Translations under genes and position numbers: made by a program
Assembly (NCBI RefSeq): GCF_029023785.1
Contig: NZ_CP118955.1
Location: 2,345,001 to 2,409,000, forward strand
DNA: 64,000 nucleotides
Reading direction: 5' to 3'
Source: Enterococcus faecium
GTDB taxonomy: Bacteria > Bacillota > Bacilli > Lactobacillales > Enterococcaceae
The notes under the pieces: generated by a model
What the model was told of the DNA's origin: nothing
The model's database searches: none
Seen by the model: the letters and a program-made list of their open reading frames with translations, nothing else
Shown: positions 21,340 through 28,923 of the stretch, piece after piece
Layout: every line of letters begins with the position of its first letter
Position numbering within the stretch: position 1 is the first letter of the stretch

Positions 21340-23139
21340 ATGAGTTATTCATTAAATTGGAATCTAGATTCTATTTTTTCCGGAGGCAGTCATTCTGATG
21401 CTTTGAACCAACGGATGAAGCAATTGGAAGACCAAATGAACGAGTATTATCACCGCGTAACAAAATGGTCACCTAGTTCTGACAATGCAGAGCAGTTAAA
21501 CGCTATTCTTCAATTGCAAGAAACGATTACGAATGGTTTTACCCAATGCAGCAGCTATATTACTGCATTGCTTTCTGCCAATGTCAATGATTCAGATGCA
21601 AAGGTCTTATCAGGCAAGCTTTACGCAATGCTGCCTCGTCTGCAATCAGCCGAAACTGTATTGTCAAAGAAATTTGCAGAAATATCTGACAATGATTGGA
21701 ATCAGATGCTTTCTCAATCTTCGTTTGAAACAATTGCTTTTCGTTTAAACGAGATTCGTCGTGATGGCTCACAATTATTATCAGAAGCTGAAGAAAACAT
21801 TATAAATACGCTTTCTTTAGATGGTCTAAATGCTTGGAGCAGTCATTATGATACGATTGTAGCCAGCATTTCGATTCCCTTCGAACAAGATGGACAAGTA
21901 GTCGAATTATCTGCTGGACAAGCCTTCAATAAGATGATGGGCGATCCAGATCCAAAAGTCAGAGAAACACTTTTCGCAGCATGGGAAGAAGCCTGGAAAG
22001 AAAAGGCACCCCTCTTCACGGATACTTTGAATCATTTAGATGGTTTTAGACTTTCTGACTATGAACTTCATGGTGTCACAGATTTTCTACAAAAACCATT
22101 AGAGTACAATCGGTTGAAGAAAGAAACATTGTCTGTCATGTGGGATACAATCCAGAAAAACAAACAACCCCTTGTTAATTACTTGACTAGAAAAGCTAAT
22201 CTTTTCGGTAAAGAAAAAATGGAATGGCAAGATCAAGATGCACCTATTATTTTAGGCGATTTGAAAGAAAAAACCTTTAGTTTTGACGAAGCAGCAGCAT
22301 TTATTATCGAAAACTTTAACAAATTCAGTCCAAAAATGGCTAAATTTGCCCAATCTGCTTTTGAAAAGAGCTGGATCGAAGCAGAAGATCGTCCTGGGAA
22401 ACGTCCTGGTGGTTATTGTACTGAGTTACCAGAAACAAAAGAATCAAGGATCTTTATGACCTACAGTAATTCTGTTAATGAGGTTGCGACACTTGCTCAT
22501 GAACTAGGACATGCTTTCCATAGCAGCACGATGTGGGATTTACCTTCTTTAAATCGCGAATATGCCATGAATGTCGCAGAAACAGCAAGTACATTCGCAG
22601 AACTGATCGTAGCCGATGCTACATTAAAAGTCGCAAAAACAAAAGAAGAAAAAATCAATTTGCTAGATACAAAACTGCAAAATGCTTTAGCTATGTTCAT
22701 GAATATCCATTCCCGATTCATTTTTGAAAATCGATTCTATGAAGCACGGCAAGAAGGATTAGTCTCAGAAGATAAGATCACAGAGATGATGGTTGAGGCG
22801 CAAAAAGAAGGCTATCAAGGAGCTTTAGCTACTTACCATCCATATTTCTGGGCTGCAAAATTGCATTTCTTTATTGATGACGTACCGTTTTATAACTTCC
22901 CATACACATTTGGCTACCTCTTTAGTTTGGGCATCTATGCTTACGCCAACCAAAAGGGAGCAAATTTTGAAGAAGAATATATCCATTTACTACGCGATAC
23001 TGCCTCAATGACGACGGAAGATCTTGCGAAGAAACATTTGAATGTCGATCTTACCCAACCAGATTTTTGGCAAGCAGGTATCGACATGGTGACTGAAGAT
23101 ATCCAAACGTTCATGGAATTGACAGAAGAATTTATCTGA
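21340..23139 (+). CDS. M3-family oligoendopeptidase (PepF-like)
   Basis: Cytoplasmic zinc metallopeptidase that cleaves short oligopeptides. 599 residues, the usual length for PepF/M3B enzymes. The zinc motif HELGH is at 387-391 in ATLAHELGHAFHSS, with the downstream Glu in YAMNVAETASTFAEL. There is no signal peptide. The ATG is preceded by GAAGGGAG. It is monocistronic and convergent with sagA. Several M3 paralogues usually occur in enterococci, so no specific symbol is given. Confidence 0.93.
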   Translation: MSYSLNWNLDSIFSGGSHSDALNQRMKQLEDQMNEYYHRVTKWSPSSDNAEQLNAILQLQETITNGFTQCSSYITALLSANVNDSDAKVLSGKLYAMLPRLQSAETVLSKKFAEISDNDWNQMLSQSSFETIAFRLNEIRRDGSQLLSEAEENIINTLSLDGLNAWSSHYDTIVASISIPFEQDGQVVELSAGQAFNKMMGDPDPKVRETLFAAWEEAWKEKAPLFTDTLNHLDGFRLSDYELHGVTDFLQKPLEYNRLKKETLSVMWDTIQKNKQPLVNYLTRKANLFGKEKMEWQDQDAPIILGDLKEKTFSFDEAAAFIIENFNKFSPKMAKFAQSAFEKSWIEAEDRPGKRPGGYCTELPETKESRIFMTYSNSVNEVATLAHELGHAFHSSTMWDLPSLNREYAMNVAETASTFAELIVADATLKVAKTKEEKINLLDTKLQNALAMFMNIHSRFIFENRFYEARQEGLVSEDKITEMMVEAQKEGYQGALATYHPYFWAAKLHFFIDDVPFYNFPYTFGYLFSLGIYAYANQKGANFEEEYIHLLRDTASMTTEDLAKKHLNVDLTQPDFWQAGIDMVTEDIQTFMELTEEFI

Positions 23140-23154
23140 TTTCTATTTTATCAC

Positions 23155-23195
23155 AATAAAAAAAGAGTTAGTCCAGAATGGGCTAACTCTTTTTG
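23155..23195. terminator. Bidirectional terminator between the pepF-like gene and sagA
   Basis: Arms AGAGTTAGTCC (23164-23174) and GGGCTAACTCT (23180-23190) with A and T runs on either side; it ends both convergent transcripts. Confidence 0.9.
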
Positions 23196-23206
23196 ATTAA
23201 TCATTC

Positions 23207-24781
23207 TTACATGCTGACAGCAAAGTCAGGGGCAAACCATTGAACTGAACCAACTTTTACGCTTTCGCCTGGTTGAGGAGCATGGATATATTGTCCTCCG
23301 CCTAAAGCAATCGCTACGTGGTAAGTTCCGCCTTGTGACCCCCAGAATAACAAGTCTCCAGCTTTTGCTTGAGAAACTGAAATTTTTGTTCCAGCTGATT
23401 CTTGAGGAACTGTCCAACCACCGATGTCACGACCAGTTACTTGCATGTAAACATAGCGTGTGAACCCTGAGCAGTCAAAGCCACTTGGATCTTTACCGCC
23501 CCAAACATATGGAGTACCAATATATTTGTAAGCTTCTGCTACGATTGCTGCACCATTCACACTTCCAGAAGGAGCTGGAGCAGGTGTTACAGGTTTTGGT
23601 TGTTCAGGTGTTGGTGTTGGCGTTGGAGCCGGAGTACTACTTCCTGTGCCGTTTCCTGTATCAACACTTTGATCTGTTGATGGTGTTGTAGGCGCAGGTG
23701 TTGTTGATTCTTCTGTTGTTGAAGATTCAGGCACTGTTGTTGATTCTTCTGTTGCTGAAGATTCAGGCACTGTTGTTGATTCTTCTGTTGCTGAAGATTC
23801 AGGCGCTGTTGTTGATTCTTCTGTTGCTGAAGATTCAGGCGCTGTTGATTCTTCTGTTGAAGATTCAGGTGTTGTTGATTCTTCTGTTGCTGAAGATTGT
23901 GTAGCTGATGATGATTCTTCAGTCATTGAAGATTGTGTAGCTGATGATTCTTCTGTTGCTGAGCTTTGTGCAGTAGATGAAGCTTGAGTAGCTTGTGCTT
24001 CAGCCTCTGCTTGTTCGCGTGCTTCTTTTTCAGCTTTTTCTTGTGCAGCTTGTTGACGAGCTTGTTCTGCTAGACGTTGTTGTTCACGAATACGAGCTTG
24101 CTCTGCTTCAGCTTCTGCTTTTTGACGGTTCAAGTCAGCTTTCTTGTCTTCAGCAGTTGCTTGTTCAGCAGCTAATGAAGTTTTCAGTACGTTCAAATCA
24201 GCTTGTTTAGATAAAAGATCGCCTTTTTGAGATTCCAAAGCAGCTTGGTTTTCAGCTAATTCTTTTAGTTTAGCATCGTTTTCAGCTTTTTTGTCTTCTA
24301 CAGCTTTTTTATCTTGTTTTTGTTGTTCCATCAAGTCGTTGTTTGCTTTTACCATCGTTGTCATTGCTTGAACGCGTCCAATAGCATCTGCTAATGAATC
24401 AGCATTCAATACAGCATCGATGTAGTTTGAGCTTGTGTTGCTTACTTGTGCTTCGCGTGCTTGTTTTTGGATTGTATCTTCACGTTTTTCAATACGTTCT
24501 TGTAAATCTGCAATGTCTTTTACTAATTGTGCAGATTCTTGACGCAATGTATCTTGTTTTGCTAATAGGTCTTGTGCTTGTGTGTTGATTTCAGAAACTT
24601 GGCTTTCTAAGGCATCGATTTGTGATTGTGCATCTGCTTGTTGATTTTTCAAGTCTGCAATCTTTTGATCTTGCTGTTGTATCTGAGAATCAAAATCGTC
24701 CGCCGCGGCAGCGATCGGTGATGCTACGGCAGTCAAGGTCATTGAACATACCATTACTGCTGATATTAAACTCTTTTTCAC
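23207..24781 (-). CDS. sagA: Secreted antigen SagA, NlpC/P60 peptidoglycan endopeptidase
   Basis: Secreted D,L-endopeptidase of the NlpC/P60 family needed for daughter-cell separation. In E. faecium its muropeptide products are known to activate host NOD2. 524 residues: signal peptide (about 1-26, ending AAA-ADD), a long coiled coil rich in Q, E, A and K (about 30-255), a Ser/Thr/Glu low-complexity region with 12-residue repeats (about 262-375), a proline-rich linker, then the NlpC/P60 domain with catalytic Cys437 (DCSGF), His488 and His500. The start is GTG at 24779-24781 with GGAGG 8 nt upstream. It lies downstream of mreC-mreD, the known E. faecium arrangement, with its own promoter. Confidence 0.96.
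   Translation of the reverse strand: MKKSLISAVMVCSMTLTAVASPIAAAADDFDSQIQQQDQKIADLKNQQADAQSQIDALESQVSEINTQAQDLLAKQDTLRQESAQLVKDIADLQERIEKREDTIQKQAREAQVSNTSSNYIDAVLNADSLADAIGRVQAMTTMVKANNDLMEQQKQDKKAVEDKKAENDAKLKELAENQAALESQKGDLLSKQADLNVLKTSLAAEQATAEDKKADLNRQKAEAEAEQARIREQQRLAEQARQQAAQEKAEKEAREQAEAEAQATQASSTAQSSATEESSATQSSMTEESSSATQSSATEESTTPESSTEESTAPESSATEESTTAPESSATEESTTVPESSATEESTTVPESSTTEESTTPAPTTPSTDQSVDTGNGTGSSTPAPTPTPTPEQPKPVTPAPAPSGSVNGAAIVAEAYKYIGTPYVWGGKDPSGFDCSGFTRYVYMQVTGRDIGGWTVPQESAGTKISVSQAKAGDLLFWGSQGGTYHVAIALGGGQYIHAPQPGESVKVGSVQWFAPDFAVSM
23699..23964 (-). repeat. In-frame tandem repeats inside sagA
   Basis: Imperfect 36-bp direct repeats (12 codons encoding PESSATEESTTV-like units), about four close copies plus shorter variants. 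The units keep frame and encode Ser/Thr/Glu-rich sequence between the coiled coil and the catalytic domain. Such repeats usually vary in number between strains. Confidence 0.9.
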
Positions 24782-24852
24782 TCTTCATTCCTCCGACTGG
24801 CTTAATTTAATAAATATCTAAATATATTTAAGTCTTTCTTAACGATATAAAA

Positions 24853-24875
24853 ATTGTACCATAGCAGTGTGTCAA
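24853..24875 (-). promoter_or_regulatory. Promoter of sagA
   Basis: On the minus strand an extended -10 TGGTACAAT (TACAAT at 24853-24858). A consensus -35-like TTGACA at 24870-24875 stands only 11 nt away, too close to pair with it, so the extended -10 is probably what matters. The leader is about 65-70 nt and very A/T rich. Confidence 0.5.
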
Positions 24876-24879
24876 CGAT

Positions 24880-24896
24880 ATAATAGTTATGTTACA
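24880..24896 (-). promoter_or_regulatory. Candidate WalR box upstream of sagA
   Basis: On the minus strand TGTAAC, five bases, TATTAT. This fits the WalR direct-repeat consensus (TGTWAH-N5-TGTWAH) at 11 of 12 positions and sits just upstream of the promoter. WalRK controlling NlpC/P60 hydrolases is established in Firmicutes; its action here is inferred. Confidence 0.5.
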
Positions 24897-25021
24897 AAAA
24901 TGTTTCAAAACAACTTTTAAAAATGACAAAACTGTTCGTTTCAGAAAATGATCATGAAAAAGCCGCGTTAAGTCTAGCATTTCTTAAGATAACAACGATT
25001 CTTTTTCGCTTTCGACCTAAA

Positions 25022-25058
25022 AATAAAAAAAGAAATTATTCATCACTGAATAATTTCT
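25022..25058 (-). terminator. Terminator of mreC-mreD, overlapping the mreD stop codon
   Basis: Perfect 11-bp stem (25031-25041 with 25048-25058) followed on the minus strand by a T-rich run. The upstream arm and loop are the last codons of mreD, and the stop codon lies inside the downstream arm. Confidence 0.85.
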
Positions 25059-25545
25059 TAAAGGGAAAAATGAATAATACAAATATAACCATGTTCAACA
25101 GCAGTGTAGGTCCTAAAAACCTTGTAATAAAATACGTGTTATTTACTACTGCTAATTTAAAAATCAACTGGACCACCATCGTAAACAATTCATAACCCGT
25201 GACAAAGATGATCATACTGAAAAATTCAGTAAAGATGTTGACATGGATAACGTCTTTCATTACATACATCAACCATACAATTAAAGGGAGAGCTACTGCA
25301 TAGATACCGATAACGCCAATATAGTAAGCGTCATAGATAGCCCCGAGAACAATCGTGGTAATCAGTAAATAACGTTTTTCAAACGCCATACTGCAACATA
25401 ATAATGCCAATATCAGAAAGTGGGCATTTGACATATAGGTGCCTTTCGACCACTCCCCTAGCATTCTTGTTAAATGACCATCTATCAACATCAAAAAGAA
25501 CAAAACGATTGGCAGATAGTACTTCATTGTTTCTTTCTTCAACAT
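25036..25545 (-). CDS. mreD: Rod shape-determining protein MreD
   Basis: Integral membrane partner of MreC in the elongation complex that directs side-wall peptidoglycan synthesis. 169 residues, about five to six hydrophobic segments, low overall similarity as usual for MreD. The assignment rests on its hydrophobic pattern and its place 3 bp after mreC. Its last codons form half of the transcript terminator. Confidence 0.9.
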   Translation of the reverse strand: MLKKETMKYYLPIVLFFLMLIDGHLTRMLGEWSKGTYMSNAHFLILALLCCSMAFEKRYLLITTIVLGAIYDAYYIGVIGIYAVALPLIVWLMYVMKDVIHVNIFTEFFSMIIFVTGYELFTMVVQLIFKLAVVNNTYFITRFLGPTLLLNMVIFVLFIFPFKKLFSDE

Positions 25546-25548
25546 GGA

Positions 25549-26403
25549 CTAATCCTCCGCTAGCCGTTGGACAATCGTCACAACTGACACGTCATACATT
25601 TCTGCATAAGGTTTCACATAAACTTCCCGATCCAGCCCATAACTATCTGGTTTCGTTTTAATAACCGTACCGATCGGCAAGTTAGCTGGAGAATTCCCTC
25701 CAAGACCGGATGTCTGGACAACATCCCCTTCTTTGATATCCGTATCACCAGTTAATTGGGTCACCACTAAGGCATGGAGCTTTTCATCATAGTTTTTAAG
25801 CAAACCAAACGCTTCGCCATTAGCCGAAGATACCCGTACTGGAAAATGATTGGAGCTTTCATTAGAGGATGACAGTAATTCGATTTTAGACGAAGCCGTA
25901 TTGACCTCGATCACTCGGCCAATCAATCCTTTTTGCGACATGACTGCCATATTTGCTTCGATACCGTCTTTAGAACCCTTGTCTACGATCAGCATGTCCT
26001 GCCAACTGTCAGGCGAACGAGTAATGACATTTGCCGTTACTTTTTCGTAACTAGTCAGCGTCTGATTCAACTCAAGTTCTTTTTTCAACGCTTCGATTTC
26101 TCTCTCGTAATTCTTGTTTTGCTGTGAAACGTCATCATAGCTATCGATTTTTTCTTTTAGCCGCTCATTTTCGGCATAAGTTGAAAAAAGATTATGGACA
26201 GAATCTACTCCATTTCGTACCCACCGTACTGGGGCAGAGATTGTTTTATCAACCATTGCAACACTGTCATTAACGATGGATTGGAAGAAATTGGGCTTTC
26301 CTTCATTCGCTCGCTGCGCAGCGGTCACACTTAGTATCGTCACCACGATGATAACAATAACCAAGGTAATAATAATATTTTTATTAGGATTGAACTTCTT
26401 CAC
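25549..26403 (-). CDS. mreC: Cell shape-determining protein MreC
   Basis: Bitopic membrane protein that scaffolds the elongation peptidoglycan machinery. 284 residues: one N-terminal TM (about 9-27), a coiled coil (about 70-112), then the extracytoplasmic beta domain (WQDMLIVDKGSKDGIEANMAV; GEAFGLLKNYD; GDVVQTSGLGG). First gene of mreC-mreD, which stands just upstream of sagA. In ovoid cocci MreCD act in peripheral wall synthesis. Confidence 0.95.
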   Translation of the reverse strand: MKKFNPNKNIIITLVIVIIVVTILSVTAAQRANEGKPNFFQSIVNDSVAMVDKTISAPVRWVRNGVDSVHNLFSTYAENERLKEKIDSYDDVSQQNKNYEREIEALKKELELNQTLTSYEKVTANVITRSPDSWQDMLIVDKGSKDGIEANMAVMSQKGLIGRVIEVNTASSKIELLSSSNESSNHFPVRVSSANGEAFGLLKNYDEKLHALVVTQLTGDTDIKEGDVVQTSGLGGNSPANLPIGTVIKTKPDSYGLDREVYVKPYAEMYDVSVVTIVQRLAED

Positions 26404-26438
26404 AAAGACACCTCGAATTAATTAGACTCTTGTGTTCA

Positions 26439-26461
26439 ATTTTATCACTAAATGCCGTGAA
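26439..26461 (-). promoter_or_regulatory. Possible promoter of mreC-mreD
   Basis: On the minus strand, extended -10 TGATAAAAT (TAAAAT at 26439-26444) with a TTTGTT-like -35 at 16 nt. The remainder of the mreC-thiN gap shows no open frame and no clear terminator. Confidence 0.45.
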
Positions 26462-26557
26462 ACAAAAGGTAAGTTGCTCCTCTTAAGCTTTTTTTTAGCA
26501 AATAATAGATTCTGTCATTTTTAGCCTGAAAGACAAATTTTTTTATTTGTTTATGGA

Positions 26558-27196
26558 TCAATCTTTGCTTTGAATAACTGCAATCATACCATCTGAAAAA
26601 GAAAATTCTGCGGTATCTGAAAGAAATTCGTTACTTGCATAAGATGTCGGATATTCTACTTCTTTATTTTCCAATACATACTTGCTGCCTTTTAATGTAA
26701 GATTCGAGACGGGAGTCAAGCAGCAATAAGCTAAATACTTCATATCTGGTATCTGTCTTACTATATGCTCTCCAGGCAAATAATAAGACAAATAATTTTG
26801 ACAATCTCTGATAATAAGCTGATGGGCAAAGGGTTTGAAGCGAGGTTCCATACCTAACCAGAGATTGGCTAAAAGATGATCCAATCTTCCGCCCGTAGCT
26901 CCAATCAAAGTGACTTCCGCTTGCGGGTAACGTTCAAATGTTTTTAAGATACCTAACTGTGTATCTGTATCGTCTTTTTCTGCAGGGGAACGGGTATACT
27001 CTTTGGCTTTTGCAAATACTTCCTTCTGCTCTTCGTTCGACAATGAATCAAAATCACCCACTGCCAGATCTACTGGGTAGCCTGCTTGAAGCAGGTACAG
27101 CGCACCACGGTCTATCCCGACATAGGCATCGTATTTGGACAGCAGAGACTGCGGCCAGTTTTGCGGATTACCTCCAGCAGCTAATAAAATTTTCAT
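26558..27196 (-). CDS. thiN: Thiamine diphosphokinase
   Basis: Transfers pyrophosphate from ATP to thiamine, giving the cofactor TPP. 212 residues: VGIDRGALYLLQAG, the acidic VGDFDSLS (about 46-53), KDDTDTQLG and the glycine-rich TLIGATGGRLDH (about 96-107). The ATG directly abuts the rpe stop codon (TAA then ATG), so the two are coupled. Last gene of rsgA-rpe-thiN. It provides TPP from the thiamine imported by ThiT, encoded further along in the window. Confidence 0.94.
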   Translation of the reverse strand: MKILLAAGGNPQNWPQSLLSKYDAYVGIDRGALYLLQAGYPVDLAVGDFDSLSNEEQKEVFAKAKEYTRSPAEKDDTDTQLGILKTFERYPQAEVTLIGATGGRLDHLLANLWLGMEPRFKPFAHQLIIRDCQNYLSYYLPGEHIVRQIPDMKYLAYCCLTPVSNLTLKGSKYVLENKEVEYPTSYASNEFLSDTAEFSFSDGMIAVIQSKD

Positions 27197-27847
27197 TTAG
27201 TCTAATGCCTCTTTTAATCGTTCGATTTGTCCGACTGGATTTTCGGCTCCATAGATATATGATCCTGCAACGAAGACATCCGCCCCTGCATCTTTACAGA
27301 TTTTTGCTGTTTCTGGAACGATTCCGCCATCTACTTCGATTGCATAAGTCCAATTGTTCTCTCTACGTAGATCAGCGAGTTCCGTAATTTTTTCTACTGT
27401 TTCTTCAATAAAGCTTTGTCCGCCGAACCCAGGATTGACAGTCATGACTAGTACTTGATCAGCCAAAGGCAAAACATGTTTGATCATGGAGACTGGTGTT
27501 CCTGGATTGATAACTACTCCAGCTTTAACTCCTAAGCTTTTTGTCATTTGAAGTGCCCGATGAATATGAGGAGTTGCTTCGACGTGGACAGTAATGATAT
27601 CTGCTCCAGCTTTTGCAAATGCTGGAATGTAGTTTTCTGGATCAACGATCATCAGATGGACGTCTAACGGTAATTTAGTAACAGGACGGATTGCCTGAAC
27701 AATATTTGGCCCTAATGTGATATTTGGGACAAATTGGCCATCCATTACATCTACGTGGATGTAATCTGCGCCTCCTTTTTCCACTAACTCAATGTCTCTT
27801 TGTAAATTGGCAAAATCTGCACTCAAAATGGATGGTGCTATCTTCAT
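27197..27847 (-). CDS. rpe: Ribulose-phosphate 3-epimerase
   Basis: Interconverts ribulose 5-phosphate and xylulose 5-phosphate in the pentose phosphate pathway. 216 residues, TIM barrel, with the metal-site motifs HVDVMDG (31-37) and DVHLMI (62-67), VMTVNPGFGGQSF (about 136-148) and EVDGGI near 172. It lies 12 nt after rsgA and abuts thiN, the common rsgA-rpe-thiN cluster. Confidence 0.96.
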   Translation of the reverse strand: MKIAPSILSADFANLQRDIELVEKGGADYIHVDVMDGQFVPNITLGPNIVQAIRPVTKLPLDVHLMIVDPENYIPAFAKAGADIITVHVEATPHIHRALQMTKSLGVKAGVVINPGTPVSMIKHVLPLADQVLVMTVNPGFGGQSFIEETVEKITELADLRRENNWTYAIEVDGGIVPETAKICKDAGADVFVAGSYIYGAENPVGQIERLKEALD

Positions 27848-27859
27848 TCTTGTTTCCTC

Positions 27860-28759
27860 CTATTTTCGTTTACCTTCTTTTTTTGCATACATTGGTTTTC
27901 TTTTTTCGATTTCTTGTAAGAATTGCAAATAATTGTCGTAACGTGTCTGTGCGATACCACCTGTTTCTACTCTATGTTTTACTTCGCAGCCAGGTTCTTT
28001 AGCATGCATGCACTCTCTAAATTTGCAATGGACAGAAGCTTCTACAAATTCAGGAAATTGTCTCGGCAGTTCTCCTGCTTCAATTGTCAAAAAGTCAATC
28101 GAGCTAAATCCTGGTGTATCTGCTACTAACCCGCCATAGATAGGAATCAGTTCCACATGACGTGTTGTATGCCGTCCTCTTCCAAGTGCATCAGAAATCT
28201 CTCCTGTTGCTAAATTCAGTTCCGGTGATATTTGATTCAGTAGCGTCGATTTTCCTGCTCCAGACTGACCCATAAAGACCGATAGCCGTTCTGGGAAGTA
28301 ACGGATCAGTTCTGTCGTATCACCCGTATGATTGGGTACAATCACCGGATAGCCTATTTTAGTATAGGTTTGCTTGATCTCTTCGATTTTTTCTGGGTCG
28401 TCTGACAAGTCGGTCTTTGTCAAAAAAATAATCGGTTCGATCGACTCGTATTCCAAGGTAACTAGAAAGCGGTCAAGTAGATTATAAGAAAATGCAGGCT
28501 CTACGATACTTGTGACAATGATTCCAAGATCAACATTTGTGACTGGTGGGCGAACTAATTGATTTTTTCTCGGCAAGATTTCCAGAAGATAGCCGTCTGT
28601 TTGATTTTCACTCTCAAAGATCACCTGATCTCCGACAAGCGGCGTGATTTTCCGATTCCGGAAATTTCCTCTTCCTCTTGTTTGATAGGTCTCTCCGTTT
28701 GCGTATACATAGTAAAAACCGCTGATTGCTTTTCTGATTTGTCCTTTGATAAGTGCCAC
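27860..28759 (-). CDS. rsgA: Small ribosomal subunit biogenesis GTPase RsgA
   Basis: Circularly permuted GTPase that checks late 30S assembly. 299 residues: N-terminal OB fold (about 8-70), the GTPase motifs in permuted order with TKTD (G4) before MGQSGAGKST (G1, about 171-180), then DTPGF (G3), and the C-terminal zinc site CKFREC-x3-H-x5-C. The start is written as GTG at 28757-28759, but the GGAGG overlaps or touches that codon, which is unusually close. The true start may lie a few codons downstream. It is followed by rpe and thiN. Confidence 0.93.
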   Translation of the reverse strand: MALIKGQIRKAISGFYYVYANGETYQTRGRGNFRNRKITPLVGDQVIFESENQTDGYLLEILPRKNQLVRPPVTNVDLGIIVTSIVEPAFSYNLLDRFLVTLEYESIEPIIFLTKTDLSDDPEKIEEIKQTYTKIGYPVIVPNHTGDTTELIRYFPERLSVFMGQSGAGKSTLLNQISPELNLATGEISDALGRGRHTTRHVELIPIYGGLVADTPGFSSIDFLTIEAGELPRQFPEFVEASVHCKFRECMHAKEPGCEVKHRVETGGIAQTRYDNYLQFLQEIEKRKPMYAKKEGKRK

Positions 28760-28773
28760 CTCCGTTTTTGTTT

Positions 28774-28784
28774 ATTTTACCATA
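28774..28784 (-). promoter_or_regulatory. Extended -10 promoter of rsgA-rpe-thiN
   Basis: On the minus strand TGGTAAAAT (TAAAAT at 28774-28779), very close to the rsgA start. The -35 is weak. Confidence 0.45.
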
Positions 28785-28864
28785 CGAAGAGGAAAGTAGG
28801 TGTTATTCCATGCAAACTTCTCAAAGTATATGGCTTGAAAATTGATCAAAAGAGATAGAAACAC

Positions 28865-28898
28865 AAAAAAGAGAATGCAACAAATCAATGTCGCATTC
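28865..28898 (-). terminator. Terminator after prkC
   Basis: Ten-base arms (28873-28882 with 28889-28898, one G-U pair) followed on the minus strand by a run of T. It lies 26 bp after the prkC stop codon. Confidence 0.85.
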
Positions 28899-28923
28899 CC
28901 TTCTGATATATTTTATTCAGCAC

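Noticed and set aside
23698-23904. A plus-strand leucine-rich frame made of repeated units
   Set aside because: It is the complementary strand of the Ser/Thr/Glu repeats of sagA; the repeat structure belongs to sagA.
23699-23964. CRISPR-like array of 36-bp repeats
   Set aside because: Repeats are contiguous and in frame within a coding sequence, with no unique spacers and no cas genes.
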